DNA of 64,000 bases from NCBI RefSeq assembly GCF_025370755.1, contig NZ_JAMXFC010000021.1, forward strand, positions 31,680 to 95,679, given 5' to 3'. This DNA comes from Laspinema sp. D2d. GTDB lineage: Bacteria; Cyanobacteriota; Cyanobacteriia; Cyanobacteriales; Laspinemataceae. The number at the start of each line of letters is the position of its first letter. Position 1 is the stretch's first letter. Under the pieces are notes generated by a model. The model did no database searches and had not been told where the DNA came from. It saw nothing but the letters and a program-made list of their open reading frames with translations. A program made the translations under genes and the position numbers. Shown here one piece after another: positions 54,811-64,000 of the stretch.

Positions 54811-55619
54811 ACTTTTTGTCTCCAGTTTTTTTGATAAGGTTTAGGCGGTAAATTGTCGCCTCAATGGTTAGGGTTATTAGAGGCTATTAAGCCCCCTAAT
54901 TTTGGGGTTTAAGTCAAGGGATAGACTCAATGAAAACTGTTGCACTGCCGAGAGTGGGCGTTGAGTGCAAGGGAATAAAAAAGGGCGATCGCACTCCCTT
55001 CAAGTGGTAAATTTGGACTGATTCAGCTCAAATTTACCGAGTTGATTCAGGATTGCTTACTCCTAAAAATTGGGAGCGAATATCGCGGTTTTATCATAGT
55101 AAAAAATGAATAATCGGACTTCCTCTTTCTAAAGTGAGGTTATGCCCTTTTCCTGGCTCTATCTAAAGCAGGAGAAAGTTTTTGGGGAGTTAGTTGTAAC
55201 AAAAATTCTCTAAAAATATTAGAAACTTTTACTCTATGCCCGGGAATGTAGACCCAACTTTTTATATAAATAATGACTAAATTTTATTGATTATCTGGGC
55301 AAATTTTAGAATAATCCTCCAGGATTTGATTAAAACTCCCTAGGGTGAGTTCATCAAACTCTAGCTTAAAGACCCGCTTGATATCGCCAGTTTGCTGAGA
55401 AAGCTTAGTGAGTATTTTTGCTTAAATGGAAAATTTTCAACCCTTGACAAGTTATCTGGAAAAGATTATCATAGATAATTGAAATTTTTAAATAAAGAAA
55501 ATGCCCAAAAAATCCATAAATTTGAGGATTAAAGACTTAAGACTTCTTGAGCTTGATTTTTTTGGAGGTTTATCTTTATTTAAGGCTTATTCTGGGTTCA
55601 ATGCCTGACTGTTATAGAA
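54811..55619. other. AT-rich divergent spacer
   Basis: About 810 bp between the divergent DUF4383 and DnaJ genes. It holds a good promoter at 55444-55472 and a 35-codon ORF at 55501-55608 (MPKKSINLRIKDLRLLELDF onward), whose coding status is uncertain. Nothing else is seen. Confidence 0.4.
55444..55472 (+). promoter_or_regulatory. Promoter upstream of the DnaJ-domain gene
   Basis: A perfect TTGACA (55444-55449), exactly 17 bp, then TATCAT (55467-55472). The predicted start near 55479 gives a 140-nt leader before the ATG at 55620. Confidence 0.6.
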
Positions 55620-56327
55620 ATGAATGATGTAATTAATCCTTACGAAACCTTACGAGTTAGTCCCCAAGCGACGCAATCGGAAATCAAGCAAGCGTATCGC
55701 CGGTTAGTTAAGCTAGTGCATCCGGATAAAAATTTAGAATCATCGGATTCGGAACGGATGATTCAGATTAATGGAGCGTATGAAATCCTGGGAGATCCGC
55801 AACGCCGTCAGTCTTACGATCGCCGTCAAACTTCAGGGAGATCGCCCTCTCAATCTCGCGATCGCCAGACCCGAACTGCTCAGGCTCAACATAACTACCA
55901 TCACGCTCGTCAAAACAGTCCTGATCCAGATGATCACCTGGAAAAATGGGTGAAACAAGTCTATCAACCCATCAACCGAATGCTGTATGAAATTTTGCAT
56001 ACCTTACAGGATGAAATTGATTGTCTTGCAGCGGACCCTTTTGATGATGAATTGATGGCAGATTTTCAGGCGTATTTACAAAAATGTCGGGATTTCCTCG
56101 CCCAAGCGCAGATCTATTTCCAATCTATGCAAAATCCCGCAACGGTTGCCAGTGTTGCTGCTAATCTTTATTACTGCCTCGATCGCATTGGCGATGGCAT
56201 TGATGAGTTAGAATTCTTTACCCTCAACTATGATGAGCATTATCTCCATACCGGACAAGAATTGTTTAGAATTGCCAGCGGGTTAAGGAAAAAAGCCCAT
56301 TCTGCGATTAAAAATGTCTTCGGATAA
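55620..56327 (+). CDS. DnaJ-domain protein
   Basis: A 235-residue J-domain co-chaperone-like protein. Residues 6-68 are the J domain (NPYETLRVSPQATQSEIKQA, with the essential HPD in LVHPDKN and YEILGDPQRRQSYD). A polar Gln/Arg/Ser-rich linker follows at residues about 69-100. The C-terminal 135 residues are helical, with no zinc finger or DnaJ C-terminal domain, so it is a specialised type III J protein. It should recruit a DnaK to an unknown client. Confidence 0.88.
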   Translation: MNDVINPYETLRVSPQATQSEIKQAYRRLVKLVHPDKNLESSDSERMIQINGAYEILGDPQRRQSYDRRQTSGRSPSQSRDRQTRTAQAQHNYHHARQNSPDPDDHLEKWVKQVYQPINRMLYEILHTLQDEIDCLAADPFDDELMADFQAYLQKCRDFLAQAQIYFQSMQNPATVASVAANLYYCLDRIGDGIDELEFFTLNYDEHYLHTGQELFRIASGLRKKAHSAIKNVFG

Positions 56328-56381
56328 AGTTAGGAATAGGGATGAAATTAGCAGAGCCGTTTAGGATTAGCTTAAGAGTAC

Positions 56382-56449
56382 AAAAAACTGGGTTTCTAGC
56401 TTAAATTGGTAGGCGGTTGCCCTCAAGTTGGCGAAGAAACCCGGTTTCT
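56382..56449. repeat. Dispersed two-box palindromic repeat, copy 2
   Basis: AAACTGGGTTTCT and AGAAACCCGGTTTCT have centres 52 bp apart. It lies in the convergent space between the DnaJ and methyltransferase genes. Confidence 0.7.
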
Positions 56450-56488
56450 AATCTTTTTACCCACCTGCTAAGGATAAATTTCTACCTT

Positions 56489-57412
56489 TTAACTGGGGGT
56501 TTTCACTTGAGCGACGATCGCCCGATGCCGGGGACTGTTGCTGGTAATGGTGGGTTTCTCGAAACCAGCTTTTAGAAAAGCTTGCTCAATATCCAGGGAA
56601 AAATACTGATCTAAATAGGGTTCCGTACTCTTGAGCAAGGTTAAGATATAAGGCGGCATTTTTGCATAAATCTCAGACTGGGGATTCATGTCCATAATGG
56701 CGAAATATCCCCCGGGACGAAGTAAGCGCCGCGCTTCTTGGATAATTTGGTGAGAAACCTTGACGGGGAGTTCATGAAACATCAGAAAAGATGAAACTAA
56801 ATCAAAGGAAGCATCGGCTAAACCCGTTGATTCAGCAGGGGCATGAAGCCATTTTATAGCCGAATTCTGCTGAGTTTTATACTGAGCAACGGAGAGAAAA
56901 TAAGGGGATAAATCGAGGCCAGTTACGGTAGCTTGGGGATAGAGTTTTTGTAAAGCAACGGTGCTCATGCCGATGCTACAACCTAAATCGAGAATGGCCT
57001 GGGGAGGCTCTCCAATTTGAGCCGAAAGCACTTGATTATAACTGTCGCGAAGACGGGAATCACCTTCCGGACCGGCCTCTTGCCAAATATGAGCGTGTAC
57101 CGCTTTAGCGGCAACTTCAAACTCGCTTGCGGCTTGCCAACTTAAATTTCCCTGGTCATAAGCATGAAACTCTCGCAAGTAGTAATTTGGATAAACCAAG
57201 GTGGGATTCTGTACCTGTTGGAATTCGCGGTCCCAATTACGATTTTGCAGCGATCGCGCTTCTTCTGTCCAGGGAACACCCATATTTTCAGCCCGCTCAA
57301 TCATCATTTTTCGGGCTTTAGATTTCATGAAATTTGCCAGGGGTTTAATGGCTAATAATCCATTAATTAAATGAGATAATAATCCGGGGCCAGTTGATAC
57401 AGAAGCAGTCAT
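56489..57412 (-). CDS. Class I SAM-dependent methyltransferase
   Basis: A 307-residue methyltransferase. The SAM site is ILDLGCSIGMSTVALQKLYP (motif I), followed by VTGLDLSPYFLSVAQYK (motif II region), FDLVSSFLMFHELP (motif IV) and EARRLLRPGGYFAIMDMNP (motif V). The N-terminal 130 residues are a helical extension (WTEEARSLQNRNWDREFQQV). I chose ATG 57412 (MTASVSTGPGLLS); the open frame extends to 57505 but those codons run through the palindromic repeat. The substrate is unknown. Confidence 0.87.
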   Translation of the reverse strand: MTASVSTGPGLLSHLINGLLAIKPLANFMKSKARKMMIERAENMGVPWTEEARSLQNRNWDREFQQVQNPTLVYPNYYLREFHAYDQGNLSWQAASEFEVAAKAVHAHIWQEAGPEGDSRLRDSYNQVLSAQIGEPPQAILDLGCSIGMSTVALQKLYPQATVTGLDLSPYFLSVAQYKTQQNSAIKWLHAPAESTGLADASFDLVSSFLMFHELPVKVSHQIIQEARRLLRPGGYFAIMDMNPQSEIYAKMPPYILTLLKSTEPYLDQYFSLDIEQAFLKAGFEKPTITSNSPRHRAIVAQVKTPS

Positions 57413-57461
57413 TAGGGTTATGATTATTGGGTGAGAGGTTGACGCTTTCCCCCATCGCTTT

Positions 57462-57529
57462 GGAAACCGGGTTTCTTGACAACATCCGTGCCAAGAGAAC
57501 CACAAATTAGGGCCAAAAACCCGGTTTCT
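57462..57529. repeat. Dispersed two-box palindromic repeat, copy 3
   Basis: GGAAACCGGGTTTCTT and AAAAACCCGGTTTCT have centres 53 bp apart. It lies just upstream of the methyltransferase gene. Confidence 0.7.
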
Positions 57530-57680
57530 CGTCCTTTTGAGCTAATCCTGAACCAGAAGTGCTCGGTTGAGTTTGGGGTTAAAGCGACTGGGGAGGAGGA
57601 CAGAAACAGCCATCCCATTGACGGGAGGAAAATCATTGTTTATTGTACCAAAGCGATCGCCTCCTAGAACCCCCTGGGGA

Positions 57681-59324
57681 TTACTCCGTTGCAATTTCCC
57701 GGGTTTTTCTGAGGGTAAATAACATCTCGCTTTCAAATTGCGTCCCACTGGTCCAAGTTCCGGTTCCGCCAATACCGCGAACAGAATTTAACAGGTCTAG
57801 GGCCTCTGGAGAGAGTTGAACCCCCATCATTACAGGAAGGGTATTGATCACCGAAGTAATTTGCTCCATATCTAGGTACAAATAGCCTTGATTGGGATTG
57901 GGCAAGGACCCGACGATCCCCTGGAATGTGGGACTATCCTGTAAAGAAGAGGCGGGAGTCGCGATCGCCTCGACGATGGGACCGCCAAACGCGATAAATA
58001 ACGAATTATCATCTAACCAACCGTGACCTAATAGGGCACCTTGGAGGGGAATTTTCCATTCCCGGATATTAATTCCAGAAACATTGCGTTGGGCGATGGA
58101 CAAAGGAAAGGGGACGATATTGCGCCCGATCGCATCTAATTTTTGCAGCATCGCTTCTGCCGCAGGGCGATCGGTGGTTTCAAAAACCACCGCCCCTCCA
58201 AATCCCAACTGTCCCAATAGCCCCTCTTTAGAGGAAATCAGTCCAAAACCAAACTCTCCATCCATCCAACCGAACACCTCGCGGTCCACATCCAGATTCA
58301 CCGCCGCAAACATCTGGCGGATGGCGAGTAAAACGCCTTGTAACTCCGGCTGAACTTGACTTTGACTGACTAGAGTAGACCAGGACCGACCGATTCCATG
58401 ACCATTGACGAGGGCGATGGTTTCTGCGGGAAAGCGATTTAAGAGTTGATTGGAGACGGTAGGATTGGGAGGGATAGATTGGGGGTCAACTTCAGTGAGG
58501 AACCGGACCCGCATTCCTTGTTGATCCAAACCTGCACTCAGCAGTACCGACTTAACCCCTGTCACCTGGGGTAACTGGGGGCGATCGCTGACTTGATCCC
58601 CCATGAGTGCCACAGTCTGGGTATAATCCGGTAAGTAAACGTGGACGAGAGCATGATCGAGTTTTGTACTCTGACCGACCAGTTCCTTAGCCCCTGATTT
58701 CATGAGAAAAGAGGATTCTGAGGTGGTGGTGTCGATCGCTTTTTCCACCGCACTTCGTTGTTGGGAAATCACCAGTTTGTTCTTGAGGGTAGCCTGATAG
58801 GTGGGAATTCCTTGGGGCGGGACGATTTGAGAGATAGTTACCCCTTTATAGTTAATTTCAGTCAGGGTAAGCTCCTTTTGAGCCCTCAAATTTCGAGCAA
58901 ACCACCAGGCCCGGAAAGGATTTTTAATGCCTACAATCAATAACAGATCGGAGTTTAAGCTGGTTGTTGCCACGGGTGTACCCGAGGAAGGGACCCAAGC
59001 GAGGGTGACATTGCCGATCCAGGGTTGTAGGTCTTTTTTGTAATCCAGATGGGTTTGGGTGAGGAAATTGGCTTCCAGATTCGCCACAGTGCGGGCGATC
59101 GCTGCCTGTGCGCCTGGAGTTCCAAATTCATCTAATTTCGACCATTGATGCTCATCCGTGACCACATAAGCCGCCATTAGCGCATCTTGTGGAACCACTT
59201 TCGTACTTTCCAGGGGATTCGAGCTTCCAACCCAGGTACTGCGCCAGTATAAGTATCCACCGGCCATACCTACAGCTGCCACGGCTGCGATCGCCCACCG
59301 ATTTACATTAGGTTTCGCTGACAT
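57681..59324 (-). CDS. DUF3352 membrane-anchored protein
   Basis: A 547-residue protein of the cyanobacterial DUF3352 family. One N-terminal transmembrane helix (WAIAAVAAVGMAGGYLYW) anchors it. The large beta-rich outer part has the family opening PLESTKVVPQDALMAAYVVT, plus VLLIVGIKNPF-like LLLIVGIKNPFRAWWFARNL and FGWMDGEFGFGLISSKEG. No enzyme motif is seen, and function is unknown. It is divergent from the histidine kinase. Confidence 0.85.
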   Translation of the reverse strand: MSAKPNVNRWAIAAVAAVGMAGGYLYWRSTWVGSSNPLESTKVVPQDALMAAYVVTDEHQWSKLDEFGTPGAQAAIARTVANLEANFLTQTHLDYKKDLQPWIGNVTLAWVPSSGTPVATTSLNSDLLLIVGIKNPFRAWWFARNLRAQKELTLTEINYKGVTISQIVPPQGIPTYQATLKNKLVISQQRSAVEKAIDTTTSESSFLMKSGAKELVGQSTKLDHALVHVYLPDYTQTVALMGDQVSDRPQLPQVTGVKSVLLSAGLDQQGMRVRFLTEVDPQSIPPNPTVSNQLLNRFPAETIALVNGHGIGRSWSTLVSQSQVQPELQGVLLAIRQMFAAVNLDVDREVFGWMDGEFGFGLISSKEGLLGQLGFGGAVVFETTDRPAAEAMLQKLDAIGRNIVPFPLSIAQRNVSGINIREWKIPLQGALLGHGWLDDNSLFIAFGGPIVEAIATPASSLQDSPTFQGIVGSLPNPNQGYLYLDMEQITSVINTLPVMMGVQLSPEALDLLNSVRGIGGTGTWTSGTQFESEMLFTLRKTREIATE

Positions 59325-59637
59325 TTTAATTTGGCTTGTGATTCTCTCTTTTAGGATAGCGATATTTGTGGGGGTGCTCCGCCATCGTTGCTCTTGATGC
59401 CCGATTCTGGGGATTGAGGCCGATCGAGGGTCACCAGATGTCCTCCGGGTTAGTTGTCCATGTCCTTGTGTCTATCCTTGCCAAAACTTCATGAATCAAT
59501 ACTGATTTCTGATTTTTCTCTACTTTTGCTTTATTTTATTTCAGGGTAAACCCCTTATAATAGATTGAAATATCTAAATCTACATTCAATAATAAAAATT
59601 TTCTAAAGCAGACCGTAAAAATGATTAGGGGGACGGA
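59325..59637. other. Divergent spacer
   Basis: About 310 bp between the DUF3352 and histidine kinase genes. The right part (59515-59630) is AT-rich and likely holds the kinase promoter. No gene or hairpin stands out. Confidence 0.4.
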
Positions 59638-61863
59638 ATGACCATTAAAATTGTAGAGTTGGAGTGTGATGAGGGGGAGGAGATCTCGAAGTTTCCTTTT
59701 TTTGATTTATCCGACGATCTGTTGTGCGTGATCAATAGCAATGGAAATTTTCAGCACATCAATGGTTCTGGAGAAAAAATCTTAGGATTTCCCCCCAATG
59801 AACTACAGCAGAAATCCTTTCTGGATGGGGTGCATCCTGAAGATCGATTTTCCACCCGAGAACAGCTTGCCCAACTCAGTGCCGATCGCGGGCCGATCGC
59901 CTTTGAGAACCGCTATCAATGTAAAAATGGTGACTATAAGCGGTTATCCTGGAAAGCCCAATGGCGCGGGAGTGAACCTCTCATTTGGGCGATCGCCCGG
60001 GAACTGTCGCCGGTTCCAGAAGGGAGTCGGGAATCCCGGCATTCCAGCGAGGATGATCAGGCTTTTTTTGACCTCTCCTTGGACTTATTTTGTACCCTCA
60101 GTTTTGATGGGTATTTCCGTAGTTTAAATCCCGCCTGGGAAAAAACCCTAGGTTTTACCCCAGCGGAACTGCGTGCTCAATCCTTTATCGAATTTGTCCA
60201 TCCCCAAGATCATCAAAGCACTTTAACGGAATTTGTAAAATTACTCCAAGGATGTCACACTTACTCCTTTGAAAACCGTTATCGGTGCAAAAATGGCGAC
60301 TATCGCTGGTTGTTATGGAGTGCCTGTCTGGGACGGGATCGCCAATGTATTTATGCGATCGCCCATGATATTACTGAACGCAAATATGCGGAACTGGAAG
60401 GAGAACGGGCTTATGAAGAAACCCGCACCTTCCTCAATCAACTTCAAGTCAAGCTGCAAAGTCGCAGTTTGGCTTTTAATAGTGCCATCTACAAACTGCA
60501 AAATGAAATTGCCGAACGCCGAGAAACCGAAAAATCTTTAGAAAAAGAGCGGGAATTTTTAAAAGCTTTATTAAATACCGTTGATGCCGGAATTATTGCC
60601 GGGGATGCCACAGGAAACCTCATCCTATTCAACCGTTCCATTCGTGATTTATATGGCTTACCTGATGACTCCATTCCTCCCGAGGAGTGGTTAAATTACT
60701 ATGATTTATATCAGGGAGATGGCATGACTCCCATCGCCCCTGAGCAAATTCCTTTAACCCGTGCCCTCAACGGGGAACGGGTGAATAAAGAGGAACTGGT
60801 TATTGCGCCCAAGATGGGGGAACCCCGGATTGTTGTGGCGAGTGGGGAGCCAATTTTTGATGAACAAGGCCATAAAATTGGCGCTGTTATTGCCTTCCAT
60901 GATATCACTGAAAGCAAACAAAAAGCCCTCGCCCTTCAGGAATCCGCTCATGAAAAAACCGAATTAATTCAATCGTTGCAAAACCAAGCCCAACAGCTTC
61001 AAAATACATTGCAAGAACTGCAACGCACTCAAACCCAGCTCATTCAAAGCGAAAAAATGTCTAGTTTGGGACAATTAGTCGCGGGGGTTGCCCATGAAAT
61101 TAACAATCCCGTTAATTTTATTTATGGGAACCTGGCTCATGTCAACGACTATCTTGCAGACTTACTCAAACTTCTGAATCTTTACCAAATTCATTATCCC
61201 AAACCCGTTGAGGAAATTCATGAATTTCAGGAAGATATAGACCTCGACTTTTTACAAAGTGACCTCCCCAAATTACTCACTTCCATGAAAGTTGGCGCAG
61301 AACGTATCCGTCAAATCGTGTTGTCTTTGAGGAATTTTTCGCGCCTAAATGAAGCTGAATGCAAGCCCGTTGATATTCATGAAGGAATTGATAATACCTT
61401 GCTGATTCTCCATAATCGGTTGAGAGAAAAAAGCGGACACTCAGCAATTTCCGTGGTTAAAGAGTATGGAAAACTGCCCAGAATAGAATGCTATCCGGCG
61501 CAACTGAATCAAGCGATTATCAATATTATGACCAATGCGATCGATGCCTTGGAAAGCCTGAAAGGGGAAGAGTGCTTCGGTGACAAAACTCCCACGCTTC
61601 GCATTCGCACAGAATGCTTAGATAACCAGTGGGTAACCATTCATATTCAGGACAACGGTCCCGGAATGACAGCCGGGGTCAAAGAGCAAATCTTTAATCC
61701 CTTTTTTACTACAAAACCCGTTGGGAAAGGAACCGGACTGGGACTATCGATCGCCTATCAAATTATTACCCACAAGCATAGTGGGGAGTTAATTTGTCAC
61801 TCCGAACCGGGAGAAGGCACAGAATTTGTGATTCAAATTCCCCTGAAGCAACCCCTAATTTAA
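59638..61863 (+). CDS. PAS-containing sensor histidine kinase
   Basis: A 741-residue soluble histidine kinase. Two similar N-terminal PAS domains (residues about 22-125 and 143-250) share the ending FENRY-CKNGDY. A coiled coil follows at residues about 255-305, then a third PAS ([20 protein letters not shown]) and a second coiled coil rich in Gln (residues about 435-480). The phospho-acceptor His486 sits in [12 protein letters not shown]. The ATPase part has the N box (IMTNAIDAL), G1 DNGPGM, F box [11 protein letters not shown] and G2 GKGTGLGLS. It has no transmembrane helix and no receiver domain, and no response regulator gene is adjacent. The nearly repeated PAS domains suggest an internal duplication. 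Confidence 0.94.
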   Translation: MTIKIVELECDEGEEISKFPFFDLSDDLLCVINSNGNFQHINGSGEKILGFPPNELQQKSFLDGVHPEDRFSTREQLAQLSADRGPIAFENRYQCKNGDYKRLSWKAQWRGSEPLIWAIARELSPVPEGSRESRHSSEDDQAFFDLSLDLFCTLSFDGYFRSLNPAWEKTLGFTPAELRAQSFIEFVHPQDHQSTLTEFVKLLQGCHTYSFENRYRCKNGDYRWLLWSACLGRDRQCIYAIAHDITERKYAELEGERAYEETRTFLNQLQVKLQSRSLAFNSAIYKLQNEIAERRETEKSLEKEREFLKALLNTVDAGIIAGDATGNLILFNRSIRDLYGLPDDSIPPEEWLNYYDLYQGDGMTPIAPEQIPLTRALNGERVNKEELVIAPKMGEPRIVVASGEPIFDEQGHKIGAVIAFHDITESKQKALALQESAHEKTELIQSLQNQAQQLQNTLQELQRTQTQLIQSEKMSSLGQLVAGVAHEINNPVNFIYGNLAHVNDYLADLLKLLNLYQIHYPKPVEEIHEFQEDIDLDFLQSDLPKLLTSMKVGAERIRQIVLSLRNFSRLNEAECKPVDIHEGIDNTLLILHNRLREKSGHSAISVVKEYGKLPRIECYPAQLNQAIINIMTNAIDALESLKGEECFGDKTPTLRIRTECLDNQWVTIHIQDNGPGMTAGVKEQIFNPFFTTKPVGKGTGLGLSIAYQIITHKHSGELICHSEPGEGTEFVIQIPLKQPLI

Positions 61864-61898
61864 GTCCAGTTAGAAAGGGGAACCGTAGCCTGAGTCTG

Positions 61899-64000
61899 TT
61901 ACCAAGGACTGCCGACTAAGGTAAATGCCGCCCAATAATAAGGATGAGCAAAGCTGCGATCGCTCATTTGCTCGGCGATTTGTGGGGGTAAATCGATCGC
62001 CCCTCGGGAACTCACTAATTGGTCCCCACTCATCCGGACTTCCCCACGTAAAAACGCAAGCTGTGCCTGTCTAAGCGCTTCTGACTTAATCGTTTGCTCT
62101 TGAGAACTCAGTTGTTGATAAAACTCACTCATCAACCCTAAAGTTCCCTCATCATCCACCTCCCACAAACTGGCTAAAACTGACTTCACCCCCATTTGTA
62201 CCGCCAATCCAGCAAACCCCAACTCCGCCTCGGAACTTCCCACCGCAGTTTCACAAGCGCTTAACACCAACAATTCCACCGTTCCCGCATCCAAACCCAA
62301 CTGGCGCATTTGCTCCAAGGGGACCTGTTCATCCCAAAATTGAATATAAGATTTCCCTCGCGCATCCGAAGAACCCGCTTCCGTCTGTTCCATTCCGGAA
62401 TAAAATTTGACATGAGTTGCCAGATGGATAATGTCAAAGTTTTGTGCGCGACGAGCAGCGCGTAAACTATCAGCCGTAAACGCTTCATTCAGAAAGTATT
62501 TTTCAAGGGAAAAGACTTCAGAAATCAGCGCTAACTCAACTGGAACTGCGCTTAATAACGGAATGGTAGGGTCTTTAAAATCAGAGGCTCCCATTGCCAG
62601 AACCCGAGTCTCGTTTAAATTTTTATAACCCGTGTCCGTGAGGTTCACACTAGGAATTAAACCCAAGCGGTATTTTTCAATTAAAAACTGTTCTCCATCA
62701 TGGAGTGCCGCCAGAGGAATCCCCCGGAGTCCTGCATCGAGAGAAAACATTAACATATCGATTCCCTGGGCGTCCAATTCAGCGGCGATCGGTGCAATTA
62801 ACCACTCATAGAGTTGCACCGAGGCGCTCATGTAACTATCTGTATTGGTTTTGCGCGGATTCGTCAATTCCGAGAGTAATTCTGTTACTTTCGCGCGTAG
62901 CGCATTCCGAGAAGCAGTCGGAATCCTGCGGATGATGGGGACCCCTTCTGGGGTCATCACCACTAATTGCAATTCTTCAGGAAGGGACATGGCATAGACA
63001 ACCGCAGGATTGACATTGATTTCTTGCCGAATTCTCTGAAGCAAATCCCTGACATTTTTGGAATCCGCCTCTTCTTCCGAGAGAGGACCTTGCTGATTCG
63101 GGTAAAATTCTTGCATTCGCATTTGTTCAATCTGAGGAATAGAGGCTTGAGCGACTGCCTCTAATTCGGACTGAACTGAAATTTGAGATGAGTCCTGTTG
63201 TCCCGGGGAGGCGATCGCCTCTACAACCGGGATGGCAACGCTCCCCCCCTCTTGCTCTATCTCCAGGATTGACTCCACTGGCGCAGTGGGAACGCTTGCC
63301 TCAACTAAACGGGGTACTGCACTGGGTGCAGTCGCACTGGGGATACTCTCCACTTGCAGAATCGCCCCCTCACGGCTGCCTAAATTCCCCACCTGCCTAT
63401 CAGCAACCCCCCCAGCATTTTCGGATACATTATTCTGAGGCAGTGCGGGTGGCGGTGTCACTGGAGAAGATTGCTCCAGCGGTTTCGGTTGGGCGATCGC
63501 TGAGGGAATGGGTGCAGGGAGTTCCGGATTCACCACCACGGGTTCCACAGTCGGTCCCGGTATCTGACTAAGCTGTGCCGGGTTCTGAGTGATTTCCGTT
63601 GGTATGACAGCGATCGGTTCCGTCAAAACTTCCTGAATAATCGGCAACTCGACAGGTTCCAAAGGTAAAATTTCTCCCACTGGAGGAAGTATCACCGGGT
63701 TCACTCTCGGGATGGATTCCACAGTCCCTGGATTCTCTGAAATTGGAAGATTCATAGGGATATCAGTTCCCTGGGGTTCCAAAATCGCTACAGGTTCTGC
63801 TGGAGTAGGAGTTACTACGGGTTCAGAAACCGTTACAGGTTCTGCTGGCGTAGGAGTCACTACAGGTTCAGAAACCGTTACAGGTTCTGCTGGAGTAGGA
63901 GTCACGGCAGGTTCAGAAACCGCTACAGGTTCTGCTGGCGTAGGAGTCACTACAGGTTCAGAAACCGTTACAGGTTCTGCTGGAGTAGGAGTCACGGCAG
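61899..64000 (-). CDS. CHAT-domain protein, N-terminus outside window
   Basis: At least 700 codons; the 5' end lies beyond 64000. The C-terminal 300 residues are a CHAT (caspase-like) domain with the probable catalytic His in FDIIHLATHVKF and Cys in ELLVLSACETAVGSSEAELG. PLAALHDGEQFLIEKYRLGL and SVLASLWEVDDEGT are typical. The visible N-terminal 220 residues are a low-complexity Pro/Val/Glu stretch. It includes five copies of a 15-residue unit (VTPTPAEPVTVSEPV) encoded by 45-bp DNA repeats. In cyanobacteria CHAT domains often follow TPR arrays or filamentous domains; what lies upstream here is unknown. It converges on the histidine kinase with a 35-bp gap. Confidence 0.88.
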   Translation of the reverse strand, partial: AVTPTPAEPVTVSEPVVTPTPAEPVAVSEPAVTPTPAEPVTVSEPVVTPTPAEPVTVSEPVVTPTPAEPVAILEPQGTDIPMNLPISENPGTVESIPRVNPVILPPVGEILPLEPVELPIIQEVLTEPIAVIPTEITQNPAQLSQIPGPTVEPVVVNPELPAPIPSAIAQPKPLEQSSPVTPPPALPQNNVSENAGGVADRQVGNLGSREGAILQVESIPSATAPSAVPRLVEASVPTAPVESILEIEQEGGSVAIPVVEAIASPGQQDSSQISVQSELEAVAQASIPQIEQMRMQEFYPNQQGPLSEEEADSKNVRDLLQRIRQEINVNPAVVYAMSLPEELQLVVMTPEGVPIIRRIPTASRNALRAKVTELLSELTNPRKTNTDSYMSASVQLYEWLIAPIAAELDAQGIDMLMFSLDAGLRGIPLAALHDGEQFLIEKYRLGLIPSVNLTDTGYKNLNETRVLAMGASDFKDPTIPLLSAVPVELALISEVFSLEKYFLNEAFTADSLRAARRAQNFDIIHLATHVKFYSGMEQTEAGSSDARGKSYIQFWDEQVPLEQMRQLGLDAGTVELLVLSACETAVGSSEAELGFAGLAVQMGVKSVLASLWEVDDEGTLGLMSEFYQQLSSQEQTIKSEALRQAQLAFLRGEVRMSGDQLVSSRGAIDLPPQIAEQMSDRSFAHPYYWAAFTLVGSPW
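63793..64000. repeat. 45-bp coding tandem repeat in the CHAT gene
   Basis: Units start at 63793, 63838, 63883, 63928 and 63973, each beginning GGTTCTGCTGG. They differ by a few substitutions (GGAGTAGG or GGCGTAGG; TACTAC or CACGGC) and continue past the window edge. Confidence 0.95.

Noticed and set aside
57542..57772. 76-codon minus-strand ORF between the methyltransferase and DUF3352 genes
   Set aside because: It overlaps the end of the DUF3352 coding sequence in another frame and has no family features.

Overview
The window is chromosomal DNA of a cyanobacterium, most likely a filamentous, Oscillatoria-like one. Three things point there: the highly iterated octamer GCGATCGC recurs throughout; several families typical of cyanobacteria and plastids are present (Ycf46-type AAA ATPase, DUF760, DUF2808, DUF3352, PEP-CTERM, CHAT, Ser/Thr kinase with WD40 repeats); and the ribosomal gene order rpmH-rnpA-PH protein-yidC-jag is the cyanobacterial one. 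I cannot name the genus from sequence alone. No rRNA, tRNA, CRISPR array or intact insertion sequence was found.

Layout. 1-3025: 5' two-thirds of a giant Ser/Thr kinase/ATPase signalling protein that runs off the left edge. 4140-8147: sugar-nucleotide pyrophosphorylase, scpA and a GT61 glycosyltransferase, all minus strand. 8793-12407: a PEP-CTERM mini-protein and a large GH57/DUF3536 glycoside hydrolase. 13188-18320, plus strand: Ca2+/H+ exchanger, WD40 kinase, DUF760 protein, mutY. 18460-26481: an envelope-polysaccharide island with an ABC exporter that carries a histidine-kinase-like tail, a decayed glycosyltransferase, two GT4-type glycosyltransferases, a pyruvyl-transferase-like protein and galE. 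26588-37363 is housekeeping: gloB, a GFA-family protein, SH3 protein, glucan phosphorylase, DUF429, a Phd/PIN toxin-antitoxin pair, trpS and an MTHFR-like protein. 37805-40636: arsenic operon arsR-arsD-arsA, followed by three ~278-bp tandem repeats made from the 3' end of arsA. 41584-45009: an orphan IS630 OrfA-like protein, pentapeptide lipoprotein, isochorismatase and DUF2808 protein. 45225-50922: rpmH, rnpA, PH protein, yidC, jag, yceD-like, ycf46, SH3 protein. 51204-57412: Uma2 protein, a 58-codon hydrophobic protein overlapping a divergent RecA paralogue, msrA, a DUF4383 gene broken by one in-frame stop, DnaJ protein, methyltransferase. 57681-64000: DUF3352 protein, a three-PAS histidine kinase and a CHAT-domain protein with 45-bp coding repeats that leaves the right edge.

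How the genes work together. The arsenic genes form a sensing and ATPase unit, but no pump follows in the window. The exopolysaccharide genes supply nucleotide sugars (GalE, GDP-mannose synthesis), transferases and an exporter. GH57 and GlgP both act on alpha-glucan reserves. rpmH to jag is the conserved ribosome/membrane-insertion cluster.

The observations most worth follow-up are the H-to-Y pseudo-HisKA tail on the ABC exporter, the RecA paralogue with its translationally coupled small protein, the arsA-derived tandem repeats with minus-strand terminators, the arsR promoter/operator with a predicted leaderless start, and a dispersed intergenic repeat with two palindromic boxes 52-53 bp apart.
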